Source: an uncultured beta proteobacterium (GTDB lineage: Bacteria; Pseudomonadota; Gammaproteobacteria; Burkholderiales; Burkholderiaceae_C). Taken from it: a DNA stretch of 7,151 bases. Within the stretch, counting starts at the first letter, position 1, and the number at the start of each line of letters is the position of its first letter. Shown here one piece after another: positions 1 to 6,269 of this stretch. The translations under genes and the position numbers were made by a program. The stretch lies in NCBI GenBank assembly GCA_903920405.1, contig CAIXMC010000043.1:1-7151 (forward strand), in the 5' to 3' direction. The notes under the pieces were generated by a model. It was not told the origin of the DNA, did not search any database, and saw only the letters and a program-made list of their open reading frames with translations.

Positions 1-79
1 CCGTATGAAGCGCAAGCGAAATGCGGGGTTTTGTGTTCTACGGCAGATCCCGGATTCCGCTGCGCTTCATCCGGGCTAC
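1..79. repeat. REPIN copy 1 (GTAG-type REP pair), 5' end cut by window
   Basis: This is an inverted pair of REP-like palindromes. The left REP lacks its GTAG head because the window starts inside it (ccgtatgaagcg, against ccgcatgaagcg in the other copies). The right REP is complete and inverted, running from cccggat to atccgggctac and ending in CTAC, the complement of GTAG. The inner spacer (tgttctacggcagat) is the same as in the third copy and differs from the second. GTAG-headed REPs are known substrates of REP-associated tyrosine transposases (RAYT/TnpA-REP); no such transposase is in this window, so any mobilising enzyme would act in trans. Confidence 0.75.
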
Positions 80-183
80 TGTGCGTGATGCTGACCTGGG
101 GCTTGGCGGCGAAGTCACCATGAATTTTTTTCATTAACCGCGAAGTCAAATGATTTTCTTGAAACTCGTCGCTTGTACGTTGT

Positions 184-265
184 GTAGCCCGCATGAAGCG
201 CAAGCGAAATGCGGGGGTTTGTTCAACGGCCATTCCCGGATTCCGCTGCGCTTCATCCGGGCTAC
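184..265. repeat. REPIN copy 2 (GTAG-type REP pair)
   Basis: The forward REP (184-215) begins GTAG and folds through CCCGCAT (188-194) against ATGCGGG (209-215), with a short inner CGC-AA-GCG stem. The inverted REP (235-265) pairs CCCGGAT with ATCCGGG and ends in CTAC. The two REPs have different stem sequences (GCAT and GGAT types), so this is an asymmetric pair. The spacer differs from copies 1 and 3. The pair could form two adjacent hairpins in DNA or RNA. Confidence 0.82.
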
Positions 266-338
266 TGTGTCACCATGAATTTTTTTCATTAACCGCGAAG
301 TCAAATGATTTTCTTGAAACTCGTCGCTTGTATGTTGT

Positions 339-422
339 GTAGCCCGCATGAAGCGCAAGCGAAATGCGGGGGTTTGTGTTCTACGGCAGATCCCGGATTC
401 CGCTGCGCTTCATCCGGGCTAC
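339..422. repeat. REPIN copy 3 (GTAG-type REP pair)
   Basis: The architecture matches copy 2: a GTAG-headed forward REP with a CCCGCAT/ATGCGGG stem, a spacer containing tgttctacggcagat, and an inverted CCCGGAT/ATCCGGG REP ending in CTAC at 422. It is the 3' part of tandem unit B. It lies about 155 bp before the OmpA-family start and could act as an insulator or transcript-end structure for whatever lies upstream. Confidence 0.82.
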
Positions 423-457
423 TGTGTCACCATGAATTTTTTTCATTAAATTGGCTT

Positions 458-490
458 GTAGCCCTTATGCAGCAAGCGTAGTGCGCTATA
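458..490. repeat. Single degenerate REP-like element
   Basis: The sequence begins GTAGCCCTTATGCAGCAAGC and continues to tagtgcgctata. It shares the GTAGCCC head and central AGCAAGC with the element at 6270-6301 but lacks a clean closing CTAC. It is called from that similarity. It is the last repeat before the first gene. Confidence 0.5.
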
Positions 491-578
491 AATTTGATAA
501 CCTTGTAGATCGCCAGACGTTTTTCCAAACTTGCCGTCATCCCTTCATCCAACCCTTTTCTTCAGAGAGGTTTTATCC
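491..578 (+). other. Leader of the OmpA-family gene; no strong promoter seen
   Basis: These ~90 bases between the last REP and the first start codon contain no gene. An AT-rich patch (tataaatttgataa, 487-500) overlaps the REP end and could hold a -10 element, but no convincing -35 is found at the right distance. The only clear signal is the purine-rich ribosome binding site agagagg (564-570), eight bases before the ATG at 579. The promoter could lie here or in the repeat array. Confidence 0.4.
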
Positions 579-1205
579 ATGTCTTTCACCCACACCCGCC
601 ACCGTTTTGTGGCACTTGCCCTGGCCATGGCCTGTGGCTTTGGCAGCTTGCCGGCTGCGGCACAAACTACCAGAGAGCCCTTGTCCAACCCCACCGTGGA
701 AGAACTGATAGATGCCTTGAGCGCCCCGGGTATCAACAAGGCAATGGGTTTTCGCCCCAGCCCCTTGCCCGATACCAACCACCGCTGCCAAGCCGTTGCG
801 GGTTCATCAAGCAGTGCAGGCAACACTAAAACGCTCGGCGTTGTCCCATACGACGGTGCGCACTCGGCCAGTACTGATTTGGCCGTGAACTTTGCCCTTG
901 GGTCAGACCGACTGTTGCCCGACGGTCGGCATTTGTTGGACAAGCTGGCGACTGCCTTGCAAGATGAACGCACCCTGCAGGCGCGGTTTGCCATTGCAGG
1001 CCATACCGATGCCGTGGGAAGCGATCGCATCAACCTCGAGTTGTCTTGTGCGCGTGCCATTGCGGTCAGGAACTACCTGGTAGCCAATGGCGTATCGGGG
1101 AATCGTCTGTCTGCCTACGGTTTTGGCAAAGACCGTCTGCTGAACCTTGCCCAACCCAACGCCGCCGTCAACCGCCGTGTTGAACTTCGGCGAGACATTG
1201 ACTAA
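579..1205 (+). CDS. Exported OmpA-family peptidoglycan-binding protein
   Basis: A 208-residue protein, probably a periplasmic or outer-membrane-associated factor that binds peptidoglycan. The ATG at 579 is chosen over the longer frame from 531 because agagagg sits eight bases upstream and a signal peptide then begins at once: RHRF, a hydrophobic core (VALALAMACGFGSL), and a likely cleavage after Ala28 (PAAA-Q). Residues ~95-205 form the OmpA C-terminal domain, with GHTD (141-144), the NLELSCARAIAV helix and the NAAVNRRVEL end. Asp144 and Arg159 are 15 residues apart, the spacing of the two OmpA residues that bind diaminopimelate, so peptidoglycan binding is probably intact. There is no N-terminal beta-barrel: residues 29-95 are a short linker of unknown role. 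A Cys at 19 does not fit a good lipobox. The gene heads the cluster, 40 bases before the serpin, and may tether the system to the cell wall; that role is inference. Confidence 0.92.
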   Translation: MSFTHTRHRFVALALAMACGFGSLPAAAQTTREPLSNPTVEELIDALSAPGINKAMGFRPSPLPDTNHRCQAVAGSSSSAGNTKTLGVVPYDGAHSASTDLAVNFALGSDRLLPDGRHLLDKLATALQDERTLQARFAIAGHTDAVGSDRINLELSCARAIAVRNYLVANGVSGNRLSAYGFGKDRLLNLAQPNAAVNRRVELRRDID

Positions 1206-1245
1206 ACACATCCCTCTTTTTCATTTACCTTCACAGGAGTTTTTG

Positions 1246-2580
1246 ATGACCTCTCACTTCAATCCTTTCACGCGCCACGCACTGGCCGTTGCGCTTGCCG
1301 GCCTGTTTTGCACCCAATCGGGAAGCAGTGCCCAAACCTTAGCGCCTGTTCACGTCAGCCCGAAGGCGGTGCAGGCTCTCACCCAGGCATCCGCACCGCA
1401 CATGCCAGGCGCCAAGGATATGCAACTGGACAAATCCGAACGCACGGCCTCCTGGCCGAGTGAACAGGTGCAGTTTGAGCATGCCCTGACCGACCTGGGG
1501 CTTTCGTTGTTGCGCGATCTGCCCGCAGACCGCAATGCCGTGGTATCAGCTTTTAGCCTGGCCAACGCCCTGGGACTGGTGCAAACGGGTGCTATGGGCA
1601 AGACCGGGCGCGAGTTGTCCGCATTGTTCCAACCGGCCAGCTCTGGCACACATTTGCTGGCCTTGCGAATGGGTGAAATCAACACCGCGCTGGCACAGCC
1701 TCAAACGGGTGTGTCACTGACCAGCGCCAACCGTCTGTGGGTGAGCCAGAATCTGGCCAAAACCCTGGAACCCGCCTACCTCCAAAAAACACAGCAACAC
1801 TACCAAAGCGATGCCCAGCTTCAAAATTTTGAACAGCCCAAGGCAGCGGCAGACAGCATCAATGCGTGGGTCAGCGCCAAAACAAAAGGCAAAATTACCC
1901 AATTGCTCCAAGCTGCGTACCTCAAGCCCGACACGCACCTGGTGCTGACCAATGCGGTTCATTTCAAGGGCCAATGGGCAACACCCTTTGACCGAGCCGA
2001 TACGTCAAATGCACCCTTTACCTTGCACGATGGCAAAAAAGTGAATGTACCAACCATGCGCCGTGTCCTGTACGGCGGGTGGGCCGAGCAAAACGGTATC
2101 CAATGGCTTGAACTGCCCTACGCTGGTGAAAATGTGAGCATGCACATCGTTTTGCCCGCTCCCGGGCAAAGCCTGACGGCCTTGCAGGCGCGTTTGTCGG
2201 GTGCGCAGTGGAGCGCATGGGCTGATCGCCTGAGCATGACGCAAGTCGATGTGTCCATGCCACGGTTCAAGTTGGGGGGCGATGTGATGGCGATCAAAGC
2301 CAGCCTGCAAAAACTCGGCGTTGAAACCGTCTTTACCCAGGCGGCTGACCTGAGCGCAATAAGCCAGTCCCACGGGCTGATGCTTGACGATGTCTATCAG
2401 GCAGCCACAGTGCAGGTGGATGAAGAAGGCGCCCAAGCCGCCGCAGCCACCGCTGTGGTTGCGGTCTCCAAAGGCCTGAGCTTCCCCCGGCGTGTTGAGA
2501 TCAACCGTCCCTTTTTGTTTGCCATTGTTCACAAGCCCACGCAAACGCAGCTCTTTGTGGGCCGCGTGATGAACCCTTGA
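1246..2580 (+). CDS. Secreted serpin (serine/cysteine protease inhibitor), inhibitory-type hinge
   Basis: A 444-residue serpin, a suicide inhibitor whose reactive loop is cleaved and inserted into beta-sheet A. The ATG at 1246 is preferred because AGGAG (1235-1239) lies six bases upstream and a signal peptide follows (cleavage near SSA-Q, residue 29-30). Serpin landmarks are SAFSLANALGLVQTGA (~101-116), NAVHFKGQW (237-244) and the C-terminal block FLFAIVHK...LFVGRVMNP. The hinge EEGAQAAAATAVV (393-405) has the small, Ala-rich P15-P9 and Thr P8 of inhibitory serpins. Counting P17 as Glu393, as in alpha-1-antitrypsin, puts P1 at Lys409 and P1' at Gly410; the loop is about two residues longer on the C side, so P1 is uncertain by a residue or two. 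A ~45-residue extension between signal peptide and serpin core is unassigned. It lies 11 bases before a caspase-like protease gene, suggesting that the neighbouring proteases are its targets (inference). Confidence 0.95.
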   Translation: MTSHFNPFTRHALAVALAGLFCTQSGSSAQTLAPVHVSPKAVQALTQASAPHMPGAKDMQLDKSERTASWPSEQVQFEHALTDLGLSLLRDLPADRNAVVSAFSLANALGLVQTGAMGKTGRELSALFQPASSGTHLLALRMGEINTALAQPQTGVSLTSANRLWVSQNLAKTLEPAYLQKTQQHYQSDAQLQNFEQPKAAADSINAWVSAKTKGKITQLLQAAYLKPDTHLVLTNAVHFKGQWATPFDRADTSNAPFTLHDGKKVNVPTMRRVLYGGWAEQNGIQWLELPYAGENVSMHIVLPAPGQSLTALQARLSGAQWSAWADRLSMTQVDVSMPRFKLGGDVMAIKASLQKLGVETVFTQAADLSAISQSHGLMLDDVYQAATVQVDEEGAQAAAATAVVAVSKGLSFPRRVEINRPFLFAIVHKPTQTQLFVGRVMNP

Positions 2581-2591
2581 ACCCTTGAACC
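2571..2591 (+). repeat. Short tandem GAACCCTT repeat at the serpin/protease junction
   Basis: The 8-base unit GAACCCTT occurs at 2571-2578 and 2579-2586, followed by a partial GAACC. It spans the serpin stop codon and the 11-base gap to the next ATG. It replaces any clear Shine-Dalgarno sequence for the downstream gene, so translation there may depend on coupling to the serpin. It is probably a slippage product. Confidence 0.6.
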
Positions 2592-4361
2592 ATGAAAACA
2601 AACCTTTCCTTCTGGAACATCAGCACTGGGTTGAAGACGATGTGTGCGCAACTTTTGGCATGGGTCATTTTGGCTGTGGCCTGGTGCAGTCCCTCACTGG
2701 CAGCCCAAAACCTGGCCTTGCTGGTCGGTGTGGGCGACTACGCAGCAAATAAACTGGATGGGCCATCCTACGACATCGATGCCATGGCAACAGTGCTCAC
2801 GCAGCGCTGGGGCTTTGCGCCGTCCAATATCAAAACCCTGAAAGACCAGGCAGCCACCCGTGCCGGCATCCTGGCCGCCATGGATGATCTTGTGCAACGT
2901 GCCCGTCCTGACGACCGGGTGTTGATTTACTTTTCAGGCCATGGCACCAGTGATCGTGATTCACTCAATGCCAAAAGGTCAATTTTCTTGCCAGAGGGCA
3001 CCGGTGCATTTGTCCCTATTGATGCGGTTATTTCTGTCTCTGGTGGCTCACAAGTTGTGCAGGACAAACTTGTTGTGGGTCGTCTTGACTTGCGCCCACG
3101 CCTGCTCAAACTTGACGCCAAAGGTGCCAATGCTGTATTTATCGCCGATGCCTGCTATTCGGGCGAGCTTGTTCGCAGCTTCAAGCAGAAAGGTTTGCCA
3201 CAACGCTATCTTGCCCAACCTGGTCAGTCCAACCCCAAGCTCGATGACATGCAGGCAGCCACAAACAAACCATCAAAGAGTGAACCCTACGCCTACAAGC
3301 ACCTGGTGTTTTTGTCGGCCTCTGCGAAAGGTGAAACTGCACGCGATATCAACAAGGCCAATCTTTCCATGTTGCCTACCCACGATGGCAAGCCTCACGG
3401 TGCTTTTACCGATGCCCTGATTCGGGTGATGACGAACAAGCTGGGGGCTGATGCCGATGGTGATGGTCACCTGAGTTACCTGGAGCTTCAAACAGCAGCA
3501 TCCACCTTCATGGCTGACCGAGGTTATGGCCATAGCCCCCAGCTACAGCCGCCCATTGCAGAAGACTCACGGAGTTTGTCAGGTCAAAGCGTGTTGGGTA
3601 CAGGCAAGTTGGCATCGGGCGAGGCCTTGCAAAAACCACCCGCAGTCACCCCCCGTTTGCGTGTGGGCGCACCCTACATCACAGACACTGTTGTTTTGGC
3701 CTTGATTGACCGCGTGCCCGGCATCGAGCGGGTGAAGGAACGCTCAGCGGGTGACATCAACCTGAACAACGTCAGCAACCAACTGGTGCTGAGAACGGCC
3801 TCAGACGATACCGTGACCGCTGTCCGCATGGACGACCATCCCAAAATCGCCCATGTTTTATCAGCCCTCAGCACAGCCCACCGTCTTCGCGGTTTGGCAC
3901 AACAGGGACAGCGCTCGTTGTTGCCATGCGCGATCAATCCGGCTGATTTTGGTGGCAATTTCTTGATAGGGCAAGAGGTCAATTTTGTCGTTCGCCCTGA
4001 CCGAGCTGCCACTATTGTGATGCTCAATCTGGATGCCAACGGCAAATGGACCACTCTCTACCCCAAATATCCACCTGAACAGGCCCCGCTGGCAGGCAAC
4101 CAGGCTCATTTCATCCCCGGCAATCGACCTGATCAGATGATTGAGGTGACCGGGCCCGAAGGTATGGACACGGTGTTTGTGTTTGCCTTTGACGAACCCC
4201 CACCCGCGTTAAATGACATCGTCGGACTGGTGGGGGTGGACTTGCAGGATGCACGAATGTCACGCTTTGTGTCTGGCCTGACCCAACAGGCCGGGCGCTA
4301 CACCTTTGCACGGCTGGAGCTAAGGGCGTTTAAAAAGCCAGTGAAACCTGGCACACCGTAG
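2592..4361 (+). CDS. Secreted caspase-like (peptidase C14) protease with EF-hand-like loop and DUF4384-like tail
   Basis: A 589-residue exported cysteine protease of the caspase/metacaspase superfamily. The N-terminus is a signal peptide (hydrophobic ~21-36, cleavage near SLAA-Q, 38-39). An alternative start at Met17 (2640) would shorten the n-region; neither start has a good ribosome binding site, and 2592 is chosen for its 11-base gap to the serpin. The caspase fold spans ~40-310: ALLVGVGDY, catalytic His117 in YFSGHG, catalytic Cys188 in DACYSG. Residues 287-298 (DADGDGHLSYLE) match a 12-residue EF-hand calcium loop with acidic positions 1, 3, 5 and 12; similar loops occur in many bacterial C14 proteins. 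Residues ~458-537 resemble DUF4384 (LIGQEVNFVV, LNLDANGKWTTLYP, VTGPEGMDTVFVFA), a beta-rich domain often paired with caspase or kinase domains. The region 330-455 is unassigned. Metacaspases cleave after Lys/Arg and are often calcium-activated, which would fit the serpin's predicted P1 Lys. Confidence 0.93.
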   Translation: MKTNLSFWNISTGLKTMCAQLLAWVILAVAWCSPSLAAQNLALLVGVGDYAANKLDGPSYDIDAMATVLTQRWGFAPSNIKTLKDQAATRAGILAAMDDLVQRARPDDRVLIYFSGHGTSDRDSLNAKRSIFLPEGTGAFVPIDAVISVSGGSQVVQDKLVVGRLDLRPRLLKLDAKGANAVFIADACYSGELVRSFKQKGLPQRYLAQPGQSNPKLDDMQAATNKPSKSEPYAYKHLVFLSASAKGETARDINKANLSMLPTHDGKPHGAFTDALIRVMTNKLGADADGDGHLSYLELQTAASTFMADRGYGHSPQLQPPIAEDSRSLSGQSVLGTGKLASGEALQKPPAVTPRLRVGAPYITDTVVLALIDRVPGIERVKERSAGDINLNNVSNQLVLRTASDDTVTAVRMDDHPKIAHVLSALSTAHRLRGLAQQGQRSLLPCAINPADFGGNFLIGQEVNFVVRPDRAATIVMLNLDANGKWTTLYPKYPPEQAPLAGNQAHFIPGNRPDQMIEVTGPEGMDTVFVFAFDEPPPALNDIVGLVGVDLQDARMSRFVSGLTQQAGRYTFARLELRAFKKPVKPGTP

Positions 4362-4367
4362 CAAGCC

Positions 4368-4398
4368 GTAGCCCGCATGTAGCGAAGCGCAATGCGGG
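4368..4398 (+). repeat. Single GTAG REP between the two protease genes
   Basis: A GTAG head is followed by CCCGCAT (4372-4378) pairing with ATGCGGG (4392-4398) around a loop holding gcgaagcgc. It is the same forward REP type as in the upstream REPINs. It begins six bases after the stop of the first protease and lies within the 107-base intergenic gap. In a co-transcript it could stabilise the upstream message or reduce expression of the downstream gene. Confidence 0.82.
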
Positions 4399-4455
4399 GC
4401 CGACGTTTTGCCTTGAAGCCCCCCTTATCTTCCATTTTCACAACCCTCACGACAC

Positions 4456-4461
4456 AAGGAG
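4456..4461 (+). promoter_or_regulatory. Ribosome binding site of the second protease
   Basis: AAGGAG lies seven bases before the ATG at 4469, the strongest Shine-Dalgarno match in the window. It fixes the start and suggests this gene is translated independently of the upstream cistron. No convincing promoter was seen in the 4399-4455 stretch. Confidence 0.85.
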
Positions 4462-4468
4462 AGACACC

Positions 4469-6166
4469 ATGGACAAGACACCCGCCCCGACAGTTCAGAC
4501 GTTTCTGGCGAGATTCAAGGCAGGCGGCACCTTTCGGGCAGGGGCGCTTGGCGTGGTCTTGCTCTTGGTGGTGGCGGGGGTCTGGCTGGCGTGGAAAGTG
4601 TTGAGCGCAAGCCATGAGCCATCAGCAGTGACCGAAAAAGTCATCAGCCCACCCGCTGCCGTACATCACACCAGCACTGGCGCACGGGTGGCCTTGCTGA
4701 TCGGCAATGCCAACTACAACAGCGCGCCTTTGCGCAACCCGCCCAACGACGTGGCCGTGATGGCACAGGCCTTGGAGTTGGTGGGTTTTCAGGTGACCAA
4801 GCTGCAGGATGCCAATCAGAAACAGATGAAAAGGGCACTGAGCGATTTTGGCGATCAATCCCAGGGAGCAGAGGTAGCGTTGTTGTACTATTCCGGCCAC
4901 GGCACCCAGGCCGGGGGAGACAACTACCTGCTGCCCATTGGCGCGGACATCCACAAGGAATCAGACTATGACATTGAAGCCGTGGCCGCCAATGCCGTGC
5001 TGCGCCAGATGGAAGGTGCCCGCCCCAGAGCAGCCATTTTGGTGCTGGATGCGTGCCGCGACAACCCTTACGCAGCCCTCACCAAAAGTGCCAGCAAGGG
5101 TCTGAGCCGCATGAATGCGCCCAGCGGTAGCATGATTGCTTTTTCCACCGCCCCCAACACCACGGCGGGTGACGAAGGGCACTATGCCCGCGTGCTGGCA
5201 CGCCAACTGAGCACCCCCGGGGTTGAACTGTTCGCAGCCTTTCGCCAGACCACCGCCGAGGTCATACGCCTGACCGAAGGCCGTCAGGAGCCGCGTGTGT
5301 CCGAGTTCTCGATTACCGACAATTTCTATCTGGCCGGGCTGGGCGCTGGCCAGCCCGCCAGTGCGCCGGTGGCACAAGGCATTGTCGTATCCACCCCCCA
5401 GACCACAGCACTAACGCCGCCTGAGGGCACTGTCATCAAAGACTGCGACATTTGTCCGCCAATGGTGGTGATACCAGCGGGTGGTTTTATGATGGGTTCG
5501 CCTGAAACTGAGGCTGAGCGTTCCAATAACGAAGGCCCACAGCATACAGTGATGGTTAAGAAATTCCTGATGGGTCAAACCGAAGTCACGCAGGGGCAGT
5601 GGAGGGCGGTGATGGGCAAAAACCCAAGCGACTTCAAAGCTTGTGGTGACAACTGCCCTGTGGAGCAAGTAAGCTGGGAAACTGTACAACAGTACATTGA
5701 GAAGCTAAACGACAAGACGGGGCAACAGTACCGCTTACCCAGTGAAGCAGAATGGGAATATGCGGCAAGGGCAGGGACGACCACACCCTTTCACACGGGC
5801 AACACCATCTCGACCAACCAGGCCAACTTTAATGGCAACTCTACCTACAACCGCAGTGCCAAAGGCAAGTACAGACAAAAAACCATCAAGGTTAAAAGTT
5901 TCGATCCCAATGTGTTGGGGTTGTACGACATGCATGGAAACGTATGGGAATGGGTAGAAGATGTTTGGCACAAAGATTACAACGGCGCCCCGACGGACGG
6001 CAGCGCCTGGCTAAGCGGTGGTGACCAGAAAGAGCGTGTGCTTCGCGGGGGCAGTTGGGACAACGGCCCGAGGAACCTGCGCTCGGCCATCCGCGGCCGG
6101 GACACCGCGGATAACGGTAGCGACGTCACTGGTTTCCGTCTTGCCAGGACTCTTCTTACCCCATGA
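4469..6166 (+). CDS. Membrane-anchored caspase-like protease fused to an FGE-sulfatase/C-type-lectin-like domain; candidate DGR target protein
   Basis: A 565-residue fusion. Residues 1-23 are positively charged (K3, R15, K17, R23), followed by one membrane segment (~25-44, GALGVVLLLVVAGVWLAW), predicting a periplasmic C-terminal part. The caspase (C14) domain spans ~70-288: ARVALLIGNANY, catalytic His144 in YYSGHG, catalytic Cys196 in LDACRD. After a Pro/Ala/Thr-rich linker (~290-320), residues ~322-562 form an FGE-sulfatase (SUMF1-like, C-type-lectin) domain: CDICPPMVVIPAGGFMMGS, QTEVTQGQW, YRLPSEAEWEYAARAG, GLYDMHGNVWEWVEDVW, VLRGGSW...GFRLAR. The paired cysteines of true formylglycine-generating enzymes after GGSW are absent (GGSWDNGP here), so it is probably a binding domain, not an oxidase. 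The C-terminal ~35 residues resemble a DGR variable repeat (separate entry). Likely role: a periplasmic protease whose activity is controlled by ligand binding at a diversified surface (inference). The cytoplasm-to-periplasm topology is predicted only from charge. Confidence 0.94.
   Translation: MDKTPAPTVQTFLARFKAGGTFRAGALGVVLLLVVAGVWLAWKVLSASHEPSAVTEKVISPPAAVHHTSTGARVALLIGNANYNSAPLRNPPNDVAVMAQALELVGFQVTKLQDANQKQMKRALSDFGDQSQGAEVALLYYSGHGTQAGGDNYLLPIGADIHKESDYDIEAVAANAVLRQMEGARPRAAILVLDACRDNPYAALTKSASKGLSRMNAPSGSMIAFSTAPNTTAGDEGHYARVLARQLSTPGVELFAAFRQTTAEVIRLTEGRQEPRVSEFSITDNFYLAGLGAGQPASAPVAQGIVVSTPQTTALTPPEGTVIKDCDICPPMVVIPAGGFMMGSPETEAERSNNEGPQHTVMVKKFLMGQTEVTQGQWRAVMGKNPSDFKACGDNCPVEQVSWETVQQYIEKLNDKTGQQYRLPSEAEWEYAARAGTTTPFHTGNTISTNQANFNGNSTYNRSAKGKYRQKTIKVKSFDPNVLGLYDMHGNVWEWVEDVWHKDYNGAPTDGSAWLSGGDQKERVLRGGSWDNGPRNLRSAIRGRDTADNGSDVTGFRLARTLLTP
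6041..6163 (+). other. Candidate DGR variable repeat (VR) encoding the end of the lectin-like domain
   Basis: Codons 525-565 encode a fixed frame (RGGSW, NLRSA, GFRLAR) interrupted by variable-looking residues. Codons 531, 532, 533, 536, 541, 543, 545, 549, 551, 552 and 553 are GAC, AAC, GGC, AAC, ATC, GGC, GAC, AAC, AGC, GAC and GTC. All end in C and all are reachable from AAC by changing only adenines, the signature of DGR mutagenic retrohoming. GCG at 547 is likewise one A change from ACG. FGE/C-type-lectin folds with a C-terminal variable repeat are the standard DGR target architecture, and a GC-rich hairpin follows as in known target sites. The template repeat and reverse transcriptase are not in the window, so the call is by pattern and the exact limits are approximate. 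Confidence 0.68.
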
Positions 6167-6205
6167 GTCTTTACCCCTTATGGATGTTGGACTGTTCATG
6201 GGGGT

Positions 6206-6224
6206 TTGGGGGCGAAGCCCCCAA
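6206..6224. other. GC-rich hairpin downstream of the VR (possible DGR target-site cruciform or terminator)
   Basis: TTGGGGGC (6206-6213) pairs perfectly with GCCCCCAA (6217-6224) around a GAA loop, or as a 7-bp stem with a CGAAG loop. It lies 39 bases after the stop codon. DGR target sites carry a short GC-rich hairpin or cruciform just 3' of the variable repeat that is needed for retrohoming, and this fits in position and shape. The following taatttt is a weak T-tract, so a Rho-independent terminator is the main alternative; both functions could coexist. Confidence 0.65.
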
Positions 6225-6269
6225 TAATTTTCCACCGAAGCAGCCCGATTTTTTTTAGGAAATCAGCCT

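Larger units (their letters stand above)
115..449. repeat. Tandem duplication, ~155/157 bp unit (two full copies plus a partial third)
   Basis: Unit A is 115-269, unit B is 270-426, and a 23-bp partial third unit is 427-449. Each full unit starts with tcaccatgaattttttt, continues through a non-REP segment (ccgcgaagtcaaatgatttt and onward to cgcttgta), and ends with a complete REPIN. A and B differ by one transition (tacgttgtg against tatgttgtg) and by the REPIN spacer, where A has tcaacggccatt and B has tgttctacggcagat. The unit start carries a small palindrome, ATGAA-TTTTT-TTCAT, at 120-134, 275-289 and 432-446. The near identity points to recent expansion by unequal recombination or slippage. 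No coding potential is apparent in the array. Confidence 0.88.

Noticed and set aside
146..358. Minus-strand open frame across the repeat array
   Set aside because: It lies wholly within tandem REP/REPIN DNA, has no ribosome binding site, and its product only reflects repeat sequence.
1..449. CRISPR array
   Set aside because: Repeat units are ~155 bp, contain internal inverted REPs and have near-identical rather than unique intervening sequence, so this is a tandem duplication.
494..522. TTGATA as -35 box of a promoter for the first gene
   Set aside because: No acceptable -10 hexamer is found 16-18 bases downstream.
633..635. Lipoprotein cysteine (Cys19) in the OmpA-family signal peptide
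   Set aside because: The preceding residues (LAMA) do not fit a normal lipobox with Leu at -3, and a standard signal peptidase I site (AAA-Q) follows.
545..1060. Long minus-strand frame opposite the OmpA-family gene
   Set aside because: It is a shadow of a well-supported coding region; the + strand frame has a signal peptide, domain motifs and ribosome binding site.
1147..1245. Extended N-terminus for the serpin from an upstream in-frame ATG
   Set aside because: It would overlap the OmpA-family gene by about 59 bases and bury the signal peptide; AGGAG and the signal peptide favour 1246.
2005..2601. 198-codon minus-strand frame opposite the serpin
   Set aside because: It is antisense to the conserved serpin core and reactive loop, with no recognisable domain.
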